The notes under the pieces were generated by a model, which had not been told where the DNA came from, did not search any database, and saw only the letters and a program-made list of their open reading frames with translations. From contig JBMNQH010000001.1 of NCBI GenBank assembly GCA_050944035.1, positions 248,001-312,000 on the forward strand: a DNA stretch of 64,000 bases. Reading direction: 5' to 3'. Source of the stretch: JBMNQH01 sp050944035. Lineage in GTDB: Bacteria > Bacillota > Clostridia > Oscillospirales > Oscillospiraceae. Of the stretch, positions 9,466 through 17,937 are shown piece after piece (within the stretch, counting starts at the first letter, position 1; each line of letters opens with the position of its first letter). The position numbers and the translations under genes were made by a program.

Positions 9466-10095
9466 ATGAAAATTCCAGAGAAACAAATTTATCCCCGCGT
9501 GGGAGATAGACAGACTGTTTATCTGAAAAATGTAATTACCGACCCCAATATTATTGTTGGCGATTATACGATGTACAACGACTTTGTCCATGATCCCACA
9601 TTATTTGAGAAGAACAATGTGCTCTATCACTATCCAATTAACCAAGATAAGCTGATTATAGGAAAGTTCTGTTCCATTGCCTGTGGCGCGCGGTTTCTTT
9701 TTAATAGCGCAAATCATACGATGACATCGTTGTCCACCTATCCGTTTCCACTGTTTTTTGAAGAATGGGATCTTGATCGTAAAGATGTTACTGCTTCTTG
9801 GGATAACAAAGGGAACATTGTCATTGGAAATGATGTTTGGATTGGTTATGAAGCAGTGATACTGGCTGGTGTTACCATTGGCGATGGTGCGATTATAGGA
9901 ACACGCGCCGTGGTTACAAAGGATGTGCCACCGTATACCATTGTTGGAGGTGTGCCGGCGAAGCCAATTCGCATGCGTTTTTCAGATAATATAATTTCCA
10001 CGCTGCTTACAATGCAGTGGTGGAATTGGCCAAAGGAGAAAATTCGCCAAAACATAGATGCAATACAATCTGGGTGCATTACCGAAATAAGATGA
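9466..10095 (+). CDS. Hexapeptide-repeat O-acetyltransferase, Vat/CatB (XAT) family
   Basis: Left-handed beta-helix acetyltransferase of 209 residues, start ATG 9466 after GGAG at 9454-9457. The order of motifs matches the xenobiotic acetyltransferase family, which includes streptogramin A (Vat) and chloramphenicol (CatB) enzymes: an N-terminal strand with VGDYTMYND, then DKLIIGKFCSIACGARFLF, the catalytic-histidine segment NSANHTM, GNDVWIGYEAVILAGVTIGDGA, VTKDVPPYTIVGGVPAKPIR and a C-terminal MQWWNWP helix. The family's acetyl-CoA and substrate sites are therefore intact. Substrate cannot be read from the sequence; it could be an antibiotic or an endogenous sugar. It is more AT-rich than tuf and monocistronic, which hints at acquisition. 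Confidence 0.85.
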   Translation: MKIPEKQIYPRVGDRQTVYLKNVITDPNIIVGDYTMYNDFVHDPTLFEKNNVLYHYPINQDKLIIGKFCSIACGARFLFNSANHTMTSLSTYPFPLFFEEWDLDRKDVTASWDNKGNIVIGNDVWIGYEAVILAGVTIGDGAIIGTRAVVTKDVPPYTIVGGVPAKPIRMRFSDNIISTLLTMQWWNWPKEKIRQNIDAIQSGCITEIR

Positions 10096-10198
10096 TGTTT
10101 TGATGATAGACTGACAGATACGCCAGTGTTTGTTGTGCACACAATTCAGCGGTGTGAAAGGAATGAAATGCTTTCGCATCGCTGTTTGTTATTTCTGT

Positions 10199-10648
10199 CT
10201 ATTTTAGACTGTGCATGAAGCCGTCCAATGCAGCAGAGTGAATATCGGCGCCGATGACGATATTTTTATAGATGTACAGAGTTGCCTCAACATTACTGTT
10301 ATCAGGATAATTTAGCACGTGGTATCGATACTGCATGACGTACAAACCGGCATAATCTGACAGATCAAACCCCTGTTGTTTTTGTAAGAGATTGTATTGT
10401 TCCAGCGTTGCATCAAATTCGGAAGGAAGTAGAACTTCCTCCTCTGCGATGGGCGTTTTTTCGCATTCCCAACCATATTCTTTGAGGTAAGCCAGACGGC
10501 TTTCGTTGTTGTCAACGGATCCATTTTTTCCAACGGATTCTGCACGATAAAATGCACCTGCCAATAACACCAGACCAGTTAGAAGAATGGCGATGGCAAT
10601 GAGCAGCAGGACAGCGTGTTTGCTTGAAAGTCTGGTTTTTAATTCCAT
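10199..10648 (-). CDS. DUF4830-like membrane-anchored protein
   Basis: A 149-residue protein on the minus strand, convergent with the acetyltransferase. Start ATG 10648 follows GGAGG by 8 bases. One hydrophobic segment (about residues 12-35, AVLLLIAIAILLTGLVLLAG) anchors the N-terminus, leaving a soluble outer domain. That domain reads RLAYLKEYGWE, VLLPSEFDATLEQYN, LQKQQGFDLSDY, YVMQYRYHVLNYP and ends with SAALDGFMHSL. I recognise this as the clostridial DUF4830 pattern; its function is not known. No partner gene adjoins it, and the flanking genes run the other way. Confidence 0.75.
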   Translation of the reverse strand: MELKTRLSSKHAVLLLIAIAILLTGLVLLAGAFYRAESVGKNGSVDNNESRLAYLKEYGWECEKTPIAEEEVLLPSEFDATLEQYNLLQKQQGFDLSDYAGLYVMQYRYHVLNYPDNSNVEATLYIYKNIVIGADIHSAALDGFMHSLK

Positions 10649-10757
10649 GATTGTATCCTCCGGTATCAATCCTGACGGCGTGAAGCATGTTGTCAGATCA
10701 TAAAAAATCTATTCATTTCAAAGGAAAAATATGTTACACTAAATCAGAGGTGACAAA

Positions 10758-11468
10758 ATGGCAGAGCAACGACTAGACAAAATTATCAGTAGTACTGGAC
10801 AAGCTTCCCGACGGGAAGTGAAACGGATGGTCCACCAGGGACGAGTTACTGTGGACGGGGTAACGGCTCAATCCGCAGAAGAAAAATATGATCCCAATGC
10901 CGTGACCATCTGTGTAGACGGCGAGATCGTTCGATATGCTGCTTATCACTATTTTATGCTGCATAAACCCGCAGGTGTACTGTCTGCAACGGAGGATTGC
11001 AACCAAAAAACAGTATTGGATTTGCTTTCTGAACGGGATCAGAAGTTAGGATTGTTTCCTGTTGGACGGTTGGATAAAGATACAACCGGATTGCTGCTTC
11101 TGACAGATGATGGCACATTTGCGCATCGTGTTATCTCGCCGAAGCAACATGTGGCAAAGTATTATTATGCAAAGTTGGATGGATGTTTGCAGGAATCAGA
11201 TGTTCAGGCCTTTGGAGATGGGCTGGTGCTTGCGGATGGACTCCAATGTATTCCGGCAGAATTGAGATTACTTGGAGATGGCAGCGAAGTTCAGGTTACA
11301 GTATTTGAGGGAAAGTATCATCAAGTGAAACGAATGATTGCTTCGCGCGGTGCGCATGTGGTTGCGCTTCATCGCATTTCAATTGGTCAACTTTTGTTGG
11401 ATCCTGCCTTGAAGCCGGGAAACTATCGTGCTCTGACATTGTATGAACAGGAACAAATTTTTGAATAA
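10758..11468 (+). CDS. Small-subunit-type rRNA pseudouridine synthase (RsuA/RluB family)
   Basis: Isomerises a specific uridine in ribosomal RNA, 236 residues. An N-terminal S4 RNA-binding domain (RLDKIISSTGQASRREVKRM, then VTVDG) is followed by the synthase domain, with YFMLHKPAGVLSA and the catalytic-aspartate motif GRLDKDTTGLLLLT at about residues 105-118. The C-terminal FEGKYHQVKRMIASRGA is the usual RsuA-family signature. Length and the single S4 domain fit the 16S U516 (RsuA) or 23S (RluB) types; the sequence alone does not settle which. RBS AGAGGTGA precedes ATG 10758. It is divergent from the DUF4830 gene. Confidence 0.92.
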   Translation: MAEQRLDKIISSTGQASRREVKRMVHQGRVTVDGVTAQSAEEKYDPNAVTICVDGEIVRYAAYHYFMLHKPAGVLSATEDCNQKTVLDLLSERDQKLGLFPVGRLDKDTTGLLLLTDDGTFAHRVISPKQHVAKYYYAKLDGCLQESDVQAFGDGLVLADGLQCIPAELRLLGDGSEVQVTVFEGKYHQVKRMIASRGAHVVALHRISIGQLLLDPALKPGNYRALTLYEQEQIFE

Positions 11469-11635
11469 TTTACTATATTATAGGGAAAATTCAGTACTTT
11501 TTCATATAAATTGTTAAATTTCGAAAAATGGAAAGATTCCCCAATTTCTCGTTAAAAATGCTAATTTACGTGTAGCAAATTTCACCATCCAATACATGGT
11601 TTTTGGATTTTTTACAAAAAATAGATCGAAATCTA
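11469..11635. other. AT-rich gap, no gene seen
   Basis: Part of a 312-base gap between the pseudouridine synthase and the CdaR-type regulator. It is strongly AT-rich with runs of T and A, has no open frame with a plausible start, and no clear terminator for the upstream gene. The downstream half carries the promoter and inverted repeat listed separately. Confidence 0.6.
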
Positions 11636-11664
11636 TTGAAAAATGCACACTTTTCATGTATGAT
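11620..11664 (+). promoter_or_regulatory. Promoter with inverted repeat overlapping the -35, upstream of the CdaR-type regulator
   Basis: TTGAAA (11636-11641), 17-base spacer, TATGAT (11659-11664). A perfect 7-bp inverted repeat, AATAGAT (11620-11626) and ATCTATT (11631-11637) around CGAA, runs into the -35 hexamer. This geometry suits a repressor or autoregulator site; the binding protein is not known. Confidence 0.65.
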
Positions 11665-11780
11665 AAGAGCATCAAAGACAATCGCAGTCTGCCCGGCGAA
11701 ACAAGGTTACGTATCAATTAACGGTTTCGTGAAAAGGTTTCAAAATATGATGCAAGAAGTTGCTGTGGGAGGGTTTTACT

Positions 11781-12875
11781 ATGTCGAGCAGGATTTTTCA
11801 AAGCGTAATCGTTCAAATGAAGGATGCAACCGACAGATGTATGGGCGTTGTCGATTCGGAAGGGTTTGTTGTTGCTTGCAGCGAACTTTCCATGATTGGT
11901 TCTCATCTGGAAGATGTGGAGGGAATCATCGGCGATGTACCGGAACAGCTGTTTACCACGGCCACCCGCACCTATAAACTGCTTGGCGGCCTCGGTAACA
12001 AACTGGATTATGCGGTGTTTGTAGAGGGACTGGACGCCACCGCGAGATGTGTTTGTATTCTGGCTGCTGTCGCATTTAATGAAGCGAAGATCAACTACGA
12101 AGAAAAACACAACAAGACCACATTCATTAAAAACATCATCTCGGACAACATCCTGCCCGGTGATGTTTACATTCGTGCCAAAGAGCTGCACTTTGTGACT
12201 GACGTGCCCCGTGCCGTATTCCTGGTTCGCCAGGTTGACCGTTGCGATATGGCCGCAGTCGAAGTGATTCAGAACACTTTTCCGGATAAACAGCGCGACT
12301 TCGTGCTCAGTATGAGTGAGACAGACGTTGTTGTAATCAAGGAAATGACCCCAGGCTATACCACCGATGAGTTGTATGCGATTGCAAACAACATCGAAAC
12401 CGCGCTTGATACAGAGTTGCATGTCAAGTGTGTTATCGGCATCGGGACGGCGGTCAACCACCTGCGTGAGTTGGCAGATCGCTATAAGGAAGCCCAGGTC
12501 GCAATTGAAGTCGGAAAGGTGTTCGACAATGAGCGAACAGTGATTCATTATGAGAATCTCGGCATCGGCCGCATCATCTATCAGCTGCCGACAACGCTCT
12601 GTGAGATGTTCCTCAGTGAAGTGTTCCGTAAAAATCCGATCGAGTCTCTTGATCAGGAGACGCTGTACACCATCAATAAGTTCTTCGAGAACAACCTGAA
12701 TGTTTCAGAGACATCCAGAAAGCTCTTTGTCCACAGAAATACACTCGTTTACCGTCTGGAAAAAATTAAAAAACTGACCGGCCTGGATCTCCGTGAGTTT
12801 GACCATGCGATTGTATTCAAGGTTGCACTCATGGTGAAAAAGTATCTGAATTCCCAAAGCAATCCCAGATACTAA
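11781..12875 (+). CDS. CdaR/PucR-type helix-turn-helix regulator
   Basis: Transcription regulator of 364 residues, start ATG 11781 after GGAGG with 8-base spacing. The N-terminal part resembles a sensory domain (GVVDSEGFVVACSEL). The middle is a GGDEF-like CdaR domain with VKCVIGIGTAVNHLRELADRYKEAQ. The C-terminus is the PucR-type HTH, with FFENNLNVSETSRKLFVHR and NTLVYRLEKIKKLTGLD. Such proteins usually sense a small metabolite. Here the gene stands directly before ftsE-ftsX, 51 bases upstream, so it may be cotranscribed with the division/envelope block. The inverted repeat over its own promoter suggests autoregulation. The signal is unknown. Confidence 0.83.
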   Translation: MSSRIFQSVIVQMKDATDRCMGVVDSEGFVVACSELSMIGSHLEDVEGIIGDVPEQLFTTATRTYKLLGGLGNKLDYAVFVEGLDATARCVCILAAVAFNEAKINYEEKHNKTTFIKNIISDNILPGDVYIRAKELHFVTDVPRAVFLVRQVDRCDMAAVEVIQNTFPDKQRDFVLSMSETDVVVIKEMTPGYTTDELYAIANNIETALDTELHVKCVIGIGTAVNHLRELADRYKEAQVAIEVGKVFDNERTVIHYENLGIGRIIYQLPTTLCEMFLSEVFRKNPIESLDQETLYTINKFFENNLNVSETSRKLFVHRNTLVYRLEKIKKLTGLDLREFDHAIVFKVALMVKKYLNSQSNPRY

Positions 12876-12926
12876 GAAATCCGGTTCGTTCGGCAGTTTT
12901 TACCGGACACATTGGAGGAATTTATC

Positions 12927-13616
12927 ATGGTTCAATTACAAGACGTCTCGATGGTCTATAAAACGACCGGTGAAGAGGCGCTCAAAGAAGTCAGCCTGAC
13001 TGTCAATGATGGTGAATTCGTCTTTCTGGTCGGACCTTCTGGTTCAGGTAAGACGTCTATCATTAAGTTGTTGAACGGTGAGGTGAGAGCCGAGAGCGGC
13101 GAGGTCAACGTCAATGGTTTCGACATGATGAAGATCCGCAGAAATAAGTTGCCTAAGCTTAGAAGAACCCTCGGCGTCGTATTTCAAGATTTCCGTCTGA
13201 TTGATAAGATGAGCGTGTATGATAATGTTGCGTTTGCGATGCGCATTGTCGGCGCCAAAAATAAGGATATTCGCCGTATGGTGGCCTTTGCTTTGGATCT
13301 TGTTGGTCTGACCGGGTATGAAAAACGTCGTCCGAAGCAACTCTCCGGCGGTGAGCAGCAGCGTGTCGCCATTGCGCGCGCACTGGTAAACAGTCCACAG
13401 CTTGTCATTGCTGACGAGCCGACTGGAAACCTTGACCCTGCAAAGAGCCTTGAGCTGATGCAGCTGTTTCAGAAAATCAACGAGCTTGGAACAACAGTCA
13501 TCGTGGTAACCCACGAAAGAGAACTGGTCAATACGTTTTCCAAGCGTGTAGTCGCGATCGAGGATGGCAAAATCATCAGCGACGGAATGGATGGTTATTA
13601 TGAAGTGGCTGAATAA
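12927..13616 (+). CDS. ftsE: Cell division ATP-binding protein FtsE
   Basis: ATPase of the FtsEX complex, which transmits energy across the membrane to activate peptidoglycan hydrolases. It has 229 residues, start ATG 12927 after TTGGAGGAA. Walker A GPSGSGKT is at 36-43, the Q-loop near 87, the ABC signature LSGGEQQ at 139-145, and Walker B VIADEPTGNLD at 160-170, with the switch histidine in VVTHERE. The segment VFQDFRL is typical of FtsE rather than of lolD-type ATPases. Its end overlaps ftsX by 17 bases, a sign of translational coupling. Confidence 0.96.
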   Translation: MVQLQDVSMVYKTTGEEALKEVSLTVNDGEFVFLVGPSGSGKTSIIKLLNGEVRAESGEVNVNGFDMMKIRRNKLPKLRRTLGVVFQDFRLIDKMSVYDNVAFAMRIVGAKNKDIRRMVAFALDLVGLTGYEKRRPKQLSGGEQQRVAIARALVNSPQLVIADEPTGNLDPAKSLELMQLFQKINELGTTVIVVTHERELVNTFSKRVVAIEDGKIISDGMDGYYEVAE

Positions 13617-14490
13617 AGTAAGATATTTGATCAAAGAGGGCGTAAAAAACATATTCATTCACGGGTTTATGTCCTTTGCGTCGATTACGATCATCACGGC
13701 ATGCCTAATTATCATTGGCAGTTTTTCGCTGTTGGCGTTAAATATCGATAGTCTGATCGATACGTTGGAAAGTGAAAATCAGGTGGTTGCCTATGTGGAT
13801 GAGGCGCTCGGCGAAGAAGAAACTGCTGCGCTGAAGGATGAAATCGAGGCGTTGGACAATGTCAGTGAAGCGGAGCTTGTTACCCGTCAGGAAGCAATGG
13901 ACAGCTTTGTAGAGCAATACCAGGATCAAAGTTTGTTCAATGATATTGACGCCAGCGTATTTCGTGACCGTTATATCATCTATCTCGAGGATCTGACCTT
14001 TATGGAGGACACGGTTGTCAAACTCGGACGCATAGAAGGAATTGCCGATGTCAATGCAAGTCTTGAAATTGCCGATGGATTCGTAACTGTGCGAAACGTG
14101 ATCAGTGCTCTGTCTCTGGTGTTGTTGGTCATTCTCGCTATAGTCTCTGTATTTATTACATCCAATACGATCAAACTCGCTGCATTCAGTAGGAGAGAAG
14201 AGATTGCGATTATGCGTATGGTCGGTGCAACCAATTCGTTTATTAAGCTTCCTTTCTTTATTGAAGGGTTGTTCCTGGGATTGATTGGCGGCGCCATCGC
14301 TTACGCCGCGGAGTACGGAATTTATACCTTGCTTTGCAATAAGATCCTCGGAAGCCTGATTGCAAGTTTTGTGCAACCGATTCCGTTTGGTACGCTGATG
14401 TTCCCGCTTTTGATTGTCTATCTGGCGGTCGGATTCTTTGTGGGTACCTTCGGCAGCGTTGTTGCCATCAGAAACTATCTGAAGGTCTAG
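13600..14490 (+). CDS. ftsX: Cell division membrane protein FtsX
   Basis: Membrane partner of FtsE, 296 residues when started at ATG 13600 (MKWLNKVRYLIKEGVKNIF); ATG 13591 is also possible. Topology is the FtsX pattern: one N-terminal membrane segment near residues 23-46, a large extracellular domain (about 47-165) that would contact a hydrolase, then three more membrane segments, with the conserved IKLAAFSRREEIAIMRMVGAT cytoplasmic loop between the second and third. It precedes an extracellular coiled-coil M23 hydrolase, which is the likely target it activates. Length equals that of Bacillus FtsX. Confidence 0.95.
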   Translation: MKWLNKVRYLIKEGVKNIFIHGFMSFASITIITACLIIIGSFSLLALNIDSLIDTLESENQVVAYVDEALGEEETAALKDEIEALDNVSEAELVTRQEAMDSFVEQYQDQSLFNDIDASVFRDRYIIYLEDLTFMEDTVVKLGRIEGIADVNASLEIADGFVTVRNVISALSLVLLVILAIVSVFITSNTIKLAAFSRREEIAIMRMVGATNSFIKLPFFIEGLFLGLIGGAIAYAAEYGIYTLLCNKILGSLIASFVQPIPFGTLMFPLLIVYLAVGFFVGTFGSVVAIRNYLKV

Positions 14491-14505
14491 TGAGGAGGTT
14501 TTGTT

Positions 14506-15777
14506 TTGGCGAAGAAACACAAAAGATTTGTATCGATTGTCTGCATTGTTCTGGCACTACTGATGATTTTTTCTGTCCTGATTTCAGTGATTGGTTCAGT
14601 ACATGCAGTTTCACAGTCTGAAATCGATGCGCTGAAAGAAAAACGCAGTTCTCTGAACAGCGAGATGGAAGGAATACAGTCGCAAATTAACGATCTAGAA
14701 TCCCAAAAATCCTCTGTTCTTGATCTGAAGGCAGCGCTTGATGAAAAGATTGCGCTCAATCAACAGGACATTGACCTGACACAGAATGAAATTGATTATT
14801 ATAATGCCCTGCTTGTTGAACAGGAAGCGGCGATTGCGGAAGCACAGCAAAAAGTGGACGACCAATATGAACGGTACTGTACACGGATCCGCAGCATGGA
14901 GGAAAATGGCGTTTCCAGCTATTTCGGTGTTTTGTTCCAGGCGGACAGTTTCAGTAACTTCTTGACCAATCTCGATTACATATATGAGATCGTGGCATAT
15001 GACAAAGAGCTTGAACAAAGCTATATTGATGCAAAGGAAGCACTGGAAGAAGTGAAAGCGGAATATGAAGCAACGCTTTCTGAGCTTGACACAAAAAAGA
15101 CTGAATTAGAAGAAAAACAGGCAAATCTTGAACAGGAGACAGAAGAAGCCTATACCATGATCCTGAATCTGGAGAATGATATTGACGCTTATACCGCAGC
15201 TTATGAAGAAAATGAGGCAGCGGAAGCACAATTGCAGTCCCAGATTGACGCAGCTGTTGCAGAACTGGAAAAGCAGCAGGCCGCAGCAGCAGCGGCAGCT
15301 GAGGCTGCTAAGAACAATAACAGCGGTAGCAGTAGTAGTGATAACACAGTTACACCATCCAATACCAGTGAAGATCCAACTCCCAGTGGTTCCTTTCTCT
15401 GGCCGTGTCCCGCCAGCCACAATGTTACGTCTCCGTTTGGCTATCGTACGCATCCGATTTTCGGTACGACCAAGTACCATGCTGGTATTGACATTGCAGC
15501 GGGCTCTGGATCGGCGGTTCTTGCAGCAGATGGCGGTACGGTTGTAACTTCAACCTACAGCTCTTCTTATGGAAACTATATTGTTATCAATCATGGTAAT
15601 GGGTATAGTACAACGTATGCCCACATGAGTTCCCTTCTGGTTTCTGCGGGCAGCACGGTTTCGCAGGGGACAACGATTGGTCTGGTTGGTTCTACCGGAT
15701 GGTCTACCGGTCCCCACCTGCATTTCGAAGTTTCCTATAACGGTTCAAGAGTGAATCCGCTGAACTATGTAAGTTAA
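14506..15777 (+). CDS. Coiled-coil M23 peptidoglycan hydrolase (EnvC/PcsB-like)
   Basis: Secreted or membrane-anchored murein hydrolase, 423 residues, starting at TTG 14506 seven bases after AGGAGG. Residues 7-34 form a signal/membrane segment. Residues 36-260 are a long coiled coil rich in Glu, Gln and Ala, ending in an alanine run and a Gly/Ser/Asn/Pro linker. The C-terminal LytM/M23 domain carries the zinc ligands His325 and Asp329 (HAGID) and the catalytic pair in HLH at His404-His406, so it should be an active metalloendopeptidase. Its position after ftsE-ftsX matches PcsB and EnvC systems, in which FtsX holds the coiled coil and activates cleavage at division. Confidence 0.93.
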   Translation: MAKKHKRFVSIVCIVLALLMIFSVLISVIGSVHAVSQSEIDALKEKRSSLNSEMEGIQSQINDLESQKSSVLDLKAALDEKIALNQQDIDLTQNEIDYYNALLVEQEAAIAEAQQKVDDQYERYCTRIRSMEENGVSSYFGVLFQADSFSNFLTNLDYIYEIVAYDKELEQSYIDAKEALEEVKAEYEATLSELDTKKTELEEKQANLEQETEEAYTMILNLENDIDAYTAAYEENEAAEAQLQSQIDAAVAELEKQQAAAAAAAEAAKNNNSGSSSSDNTVTPSNTSEDPTPSGSFLWPCPASHNVTSPFGYRTHPIFGTTKYHAGIDIAAGSGSAVLAADGGTVVTSTYSSSYGNYIVINHGNGYSTTYAHMSSLLVSAGSTVSQGTTIGLVGSTGWSTGPHLHFEVSYNGSRVNPLNYVS

Positions 15778-15793
15778 ACTAGAGTTTGTCTAT

Positions 15794-15823
15794 GACCGGG
15801 CAGTTGGTATCAACTGTCCGGTC
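15794..15823 (+). other. Strong hairpin between M23 hydrolase and S41 protease
   Basis: A 13-bp stem, 15794-15806 with 15811-15823, closed by GTAT and containing one G-T pair. No T-run follows, so it is not a classic terminator. It ends exactly where an in-frame GTG (15824) begins, which argues against that GTG being a start. It may trim or attenuate the transcript. Confidence 0.6.
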
Positions 15824-15898
15824 GTGGCATATCCTAACATCCGGTATGAAGCAGGGAAGATTCATACTGTGATTCGCCGCTTCCCGGAGGGCACTGCC

Positions 15899-17104
15899 TT
15901 GGATGAAACGAGAAAAGAGCGAAATAAAAAGGAATGGCATCGTCTGAAAATAGGATTGTTTTGTGTTGTTGCAGTTTTGTTAACAGCGGGCGTAACAGCG
16001 GGCATTGTTATCCGTATGTATGGCGGTTCTGATAATATGGCATATGTAACGAAGTTTGCCGCGGTGCTGAACAGCATAGAGGAATATTATATTGGTGATG
16101 CAGATATGGAAACCGCGACCAATGCGGCATACAATGCACTGGTTGCATCGGCGACCGACCGATGGAGCTATTATATGAATGAAGAGGAATACGAGGCCTA
16201 TCTGGACTATACGGAAAATCAGTATCAGGGAATTGGCATTACAGTCCAGACTGATACAGAGGCTTCTTACATGTTGTCTGTTTACAGTGTGGAACAGGAT
16301 TCTCCAGCGGCGCTGGCCGGGCTTGAAATTGGAGACGTATTTCATACTGTGGGTGGAACAGACTGCGCAGGTATGACAGTCAGCGCCCTGAAAGAGATCA
16401 TTCAGAAACATGTAGACCAAACCTTAGATATTACAGTAGAACGAAATGGTGAGACAGTTGATCTGACTGTAACCTGTACCACAATCCAGACAGTTCCCGT
16501 CCGCTATGAATTGCTGGATCAAAAGGTGGGTTACATCAAAATCAAAAACTTTGAATCCGGCTGTGCAGATGCATTTATTGAAGCGGTGGATGTTTTGCTT
16601 GAGCAGGGGGCGACCGGACTGGTCTTTGATGTACGGGGAAATCCTGGTGGACAGCTTTCTGAATTGCTGGATATGTTGGATTACCTGTTGCCGGAAGGCG
16701 AGATGTTTGTCAGCGTTGATCAATCCGGGGAAGAGGAAGTCTATCAATCCGACGACAGCTGTGTTGAATTGCCGATGTCCGTTTTGATCGATGCCGACAG
16801 CTACAGTGCCGCAGAGTTCTTTGCAGCAGCATTGCAGGAATATGGTCTTGCAACGACAGTTGGAGAGGCCACAACGGGAAAAGGCAGAAGTCAGATTACG
16901 TTGGAATACACAGACGGTACGGCGCTGCATATTTCCAGCAAACGCTATCTGACGCCCAACCGAGTCGATCTTTCAGAACAGGGGGGTCTGACACCCGATA
17001 TGGCGGTTGCATTGACCGAGGATGCGGAACAGCTTCTGCGCTCTGACCGGTTGGACTATGACGTTGACCCACAGTTGCAGGCGGCTGTTGCAGCAGTACA
17101 ATAA
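15899..17104 (+). CDS. S41 C-terminal processing protease
   Basis: Periplasm-side serine protease of the CtpA/CtpB family. I choose TTG 15899 as the start because GGAGG lies 8 bases upstream (15886-15890); the frame is open to GTG 15824 but that codon has no ribosome binding site and abuts a hairpin. The product is 401 residues: a short basic N-terminus, a membrane segment at about 18-40, a PDZ domain in the region with YQGIGITVQ and DSPAALAGLEIGD, then the protease domain. The catalytic serine is Ser303 in DSYSAAEF and the lysine is Lys328 in TTGKGRS. Placement after ftsEX and an M23 hydrolase is common in Firmicutes and suggests processing of envelope proteins. Confidence 0.9.
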   Translation: MDETRKERNKKEWHRLKIGLFCVVAVLLTAGVTAGIVIRMYGGSDNMAYVTKFAAVLNSIEEYYIGDADMETATNAAYNALVASATDRWSYYMNEEEYEAYLDYTENQYQGIGITVQTDTEASYMLSVYSVEQDSPAALAGLEIGDVFHTVGGTDCAGMTVSALKEIIQKHVDQTLDITVERNGETVDLTVTCTTIQTVPVRYELLDQKVGYIKIKNFESGCADAFIEAVDVLLEQGATGLVFDVRGNPGGQLSELLDMLDYLLPEGEMFVSVDQSGEEEVYQSDDSCVELPMSVLIDADSYSAAEFFAAALQEYGLATTVGEATTGKGRSQITLEYTDGTALHISSKRYLTPNRVDLSEQGGLTPDMAVALTEDAEQLLRSDRLDYDVDPQLQAAVAAVQ

Positions 17105-17130
17105 ATTGCGACCGATTGGATGGTATTGCA

Positions 17131-17182
17131 CCTCTCTCTTTTGATGAACCGGATGATTCAGAAGAGAGAGGAAAAATTTTTG
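17131..17182 (+). terminator. Probable terminator after the S41 protease
   Basis: CCTCTCTCTT (17131-17140) pairs with AAGAGAGAGG (17162-17171), 10 bp, with a 21-base loop, followed by AAAAATTTTTG. The gap between stem and T-run makes it a moderate call. The rest of 17183-17299 shows nothing coding. Confidence 0.55.
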
Positions 17183-17299
17183 TATTGCCCTCAAATAAAA
17201 CGTATTTTATGCGTCGGTGTGGACTGCAATTTCTGTTTTGAAGCATCGAATGGGAGAAAAACAAGTCATATGCCCAGAGAAATTCACCGGGAAATCAGC

Positions 17300-17328
17300 T
17301 TGACACCGAACGGTTTAATCTCTATAAT
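17300..17328 (+). promoter_or_regulatory. Consensus sigma-A promoter for greA-lysS
   Basis: Perfect TTGACA (17300-17305), 17-base spacer, perfect TATAAT (17323-17328). It leaves a leader of about 110 bases before the greA start at 17446. One of the strongest promoters in the window. Confidence 0.9.
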
Positions 17329-17445
17329 GTTCCGTACGGATAAATTTACTAATTAAGGTATACGCAATCTCCCGCAAGTTTTTGGTGAATCTTTTTTCAA
17401 AAACAGCGGATAATATCGTGCATGACCGTGAGAGGACGTGTTTTT

Positions 17446-17925
17446 ATGGCAAATGAAAGCAGATATAAAATGAGTCAGGCCAGACTCGAAGAACTCAGAG
17501 AAGAACTTCAATATCTTGAGACCGTCAGAACCCTCGAAGTTTCTGAGCAGATTAAAGAGGCAAGATCGTTTGGTGATCTCTCTGAAAACAGCGAATATGA
17601 TGAAGCGAAAACCGAACAGGGAAAGCTTTATTCCAAAATAGCAGAAATGAAGGATCTCATCGAGAACGCTGAGATTATTGAGCCGGTGGAAGGTGTTGCC
17701 GGTACCGTTGTCCTGGGTAGTACCGTTCTGGTTCGCGATGTAGAAGAGGGAGTCGAGGAAGAGTATCACATTGTGGGATCTCAGGAAGCGGACCCAATGG
17801 AAGGACGTATTTCTGATGATTCGCCCTTTGGTGCCGGCCTGTTGGGACATACTGTTGGCGAGATCGTCTCAGTGGAGGCTCCTGTCGGCCAGCTTCGATT
17901 TGAAATCCTTGATATTCAGGAGTAG
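17446..17925 (+). CDS. greA: Transcription elongation factor GreA
   Basis: Rescues backtracked RNA polymerase by stimulating transcript cleavage, 159 residues, the usual length. I start it at ATG 17446 (MANESRYKMSQ), 10 bases after AGAGG; an earlier ATG at 17422 lacks a ribosome binding site. The N-terminal coiled coil runs to about residue 75 and carries ARSFGDLSENSEYDEAK, the acidic tip that enters the polymerase channel. The C-terminal FKBP-like domain has VGSQEADP and ISDDSPFGAGLLGHTVGE. It starts a two-gene operon with lysS, 12 bases apart, driven by a consensus promoter. Confidence 0.97.
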   Translation: MANESRYKMSQARLEELREELQYLETVRTLEVSEQIKEARSFGDLSENSEYDEAKTEQGKLYSKIAEMKDLIENAEIIEPVEGVAGTVVLGSTVLVRDVEEGVEEEYHIVGSQEADPMEGRISDDSPFGAGLLGHTVGEIVSVEAPVGQLRFEILDIQE

Positions 17926-17937
17926 GAGAAAAAAGAT

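Noticed and set aside
15270..15330. Alanine-coding repeat in the M23 gene as a tandem repeat
   Set aside because: It is an imperfect low-complexity linker, not a periodic DNA repeat.
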